DNA of 64,000 bases, from NCBI GenBank assembly GCA_030141605.1, contig JAQGDQ010002369.1:498001-562000 (forward strand), written 5' to 3'. Origin of the DNA: Tubiluchus corallicola. Lineage: Eukaryota > Priapulida > Priapulimorpha > Priapulimorphida > Tubiluchidae. Made by a program: the position numbers and the translations under genes. The notes beneath the pieces were generated by a model that did no database searches, was not told the origin of the DNA, and saw nothing but the letters and a program-made list of their open reading frames with translations. This document shows, piece after piece, positions 63,700 to 64,000 of this stretch. Every line of letters begins with the position of its first letter. Position 1 is the first letter of the stretch.

Positions 63700-64000
63700 A
63701 ATACATAACTCAGGCAAAAGAGGATTGTATAGAGGAAAAAGATTTGCGCGGTTTTAGGAAGTAAAGAGGGATAATTGGGCTTGTCGGAAAAGAGGTTGTC
63801 GAGAAGTAGCAGGGAATAGGAAAGGGGAAGAAGACATATGAGAACAAAGCCGTTGTATTGTGCAAGATAAAAGGGAATCAGTGCGGCAAAGAAAATATAC
63901 AGAGCGTATTCGAACTTCCCAAAGCGGGATCCAAACCGGACAATGAGTGTTTTCTTATTTGCTTTTCGGTCTTCTTCCTCATCGCGAAGATTGTTAACTG
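63696..64000 (-). CDS. menA: 1,4-dihydroxy-2-naphthoate polyprenyltransferase MenA, 5' part beyond window
   Basis: About 100 C-terminal residues are visible. They include the second Asp-rich motif region NNLRDEEEDRKANKKTLIVR, typical of MenA (NNxRDxxxDxxxGKxTLxVR), and then three hydrophobic helices. The enzyme attaches the polyprenyl tail to the quinone head group in the inner membrane. Followed at once by menC and menE, giving a men operon on the minus strand. Confidence 0.9.
   Translation of the reverse strand, partial: VNNLRDEEEDRKANKKTLIVRFGSRFGKFEYALYIFFAALIPFYLAQYNGFVLICLLPLSYSLLLLDNLFSDKPNYPSLLPKTAQIFFLYTILFCLSYVL

Overview
The window is a chromosomal segment of a chlamydia-like bacterium (phylum Chlamydiota, most like the Waddlia/Parachlamydia side rather than Chlamydia itself). 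Four syntenic blocks known from Chlamydia are recognisable: lpxD-ompH-bamA-recR facing fabH-fabD-fabG-acpP; ssb-pepA; ruvB-dcd; and two CBS-domain membrane proteins near nifS and a PP2C phosphatase. Other chlamydial hallmarks are glgX beside a CesT/Slc1-type type III secretion chaperone, a very long YidC next to dnaA, and an Lgt with a large insert. Genes absent from human Chlamydia but present here (metK, proC, classical menaquinone genes, a serpin, F-box-like proteins) point to an amoeba/insect-type relative. This assignment is inference from gene content and order, not from a marker-gene tree.

Layout. 1-5761 (minus strand): CorA-like transporter (cut by the window edge), lipid A and outer-membrane assembly genes, recR. 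5957-11784 (plus): fatty-acid synthesis operon, proC, trxB and a predicted outer-membrane protein. 11781-19282: an accessory patch with a CE-clan (Ulp1-like) cysteine protease split by a -1 frameshift at a perfect slippery heptamer, a metK whose product carries a signal peptide, and a decayed autotransporter. 19378-30573: housekeeping (acpS, PIN-TRAM protein, rlmH, lgt, ssb, pepA, pseudouridine synthase), a peptide transporter, a GT9 glycosyltransferase, a DRTGG-domain protein, two tiny lipoproteins and a Nudix hydrolase. 30622-33696: a 1024-residue protein of unknown function. 33697-42118: repeats, a frameshifted mazG, 4.5S RNA, spoIID, ruvB, dcd, a FtsB/DivIC-like gene, two CBS/DUF21 proteins and a transporter damaged at its 5' end. 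42129-46166: nifS, PP2C, a serpin and a CPBP membrane protease in one likely operon. 46323-55627: lipoprotein, glgX, secretion chaperone, dnaA, yidC, TPR protein. 56041-61426: small membrane proteins and a host-interaction-type cluster: an intact F-box-like/helical-repeat protein, its decayed tandem paralogue and a kinase-like protein. 61586-64000: menE, menC and the end of menA.

How the parts work together: the core genes make and place the outer envelope (LpxD, OmpH/Skp, BamA, Lgt, YidC), fatty acids (FabH/D/G, AcpP, AcpS) and respiratory quinone (MenA/C/E). The accessory genes (protease, F-box-like proteins, kinase-like protein, serpin, chaperone) look directed at a eukaryotic host. At least five accessory or semi-accessory loci are frame-disrupted. 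The protease and mazG are each broken only by a -1 shift at a run of identical bases, so programmed or transcriptional slippage, true mutation and homopolymer sequencing error all remain possible. The autotransporter, the F-box paralogue and the transporter look genuinely decayed. I found no rRNA, tRNA, CRISPR array or insertion sequence.
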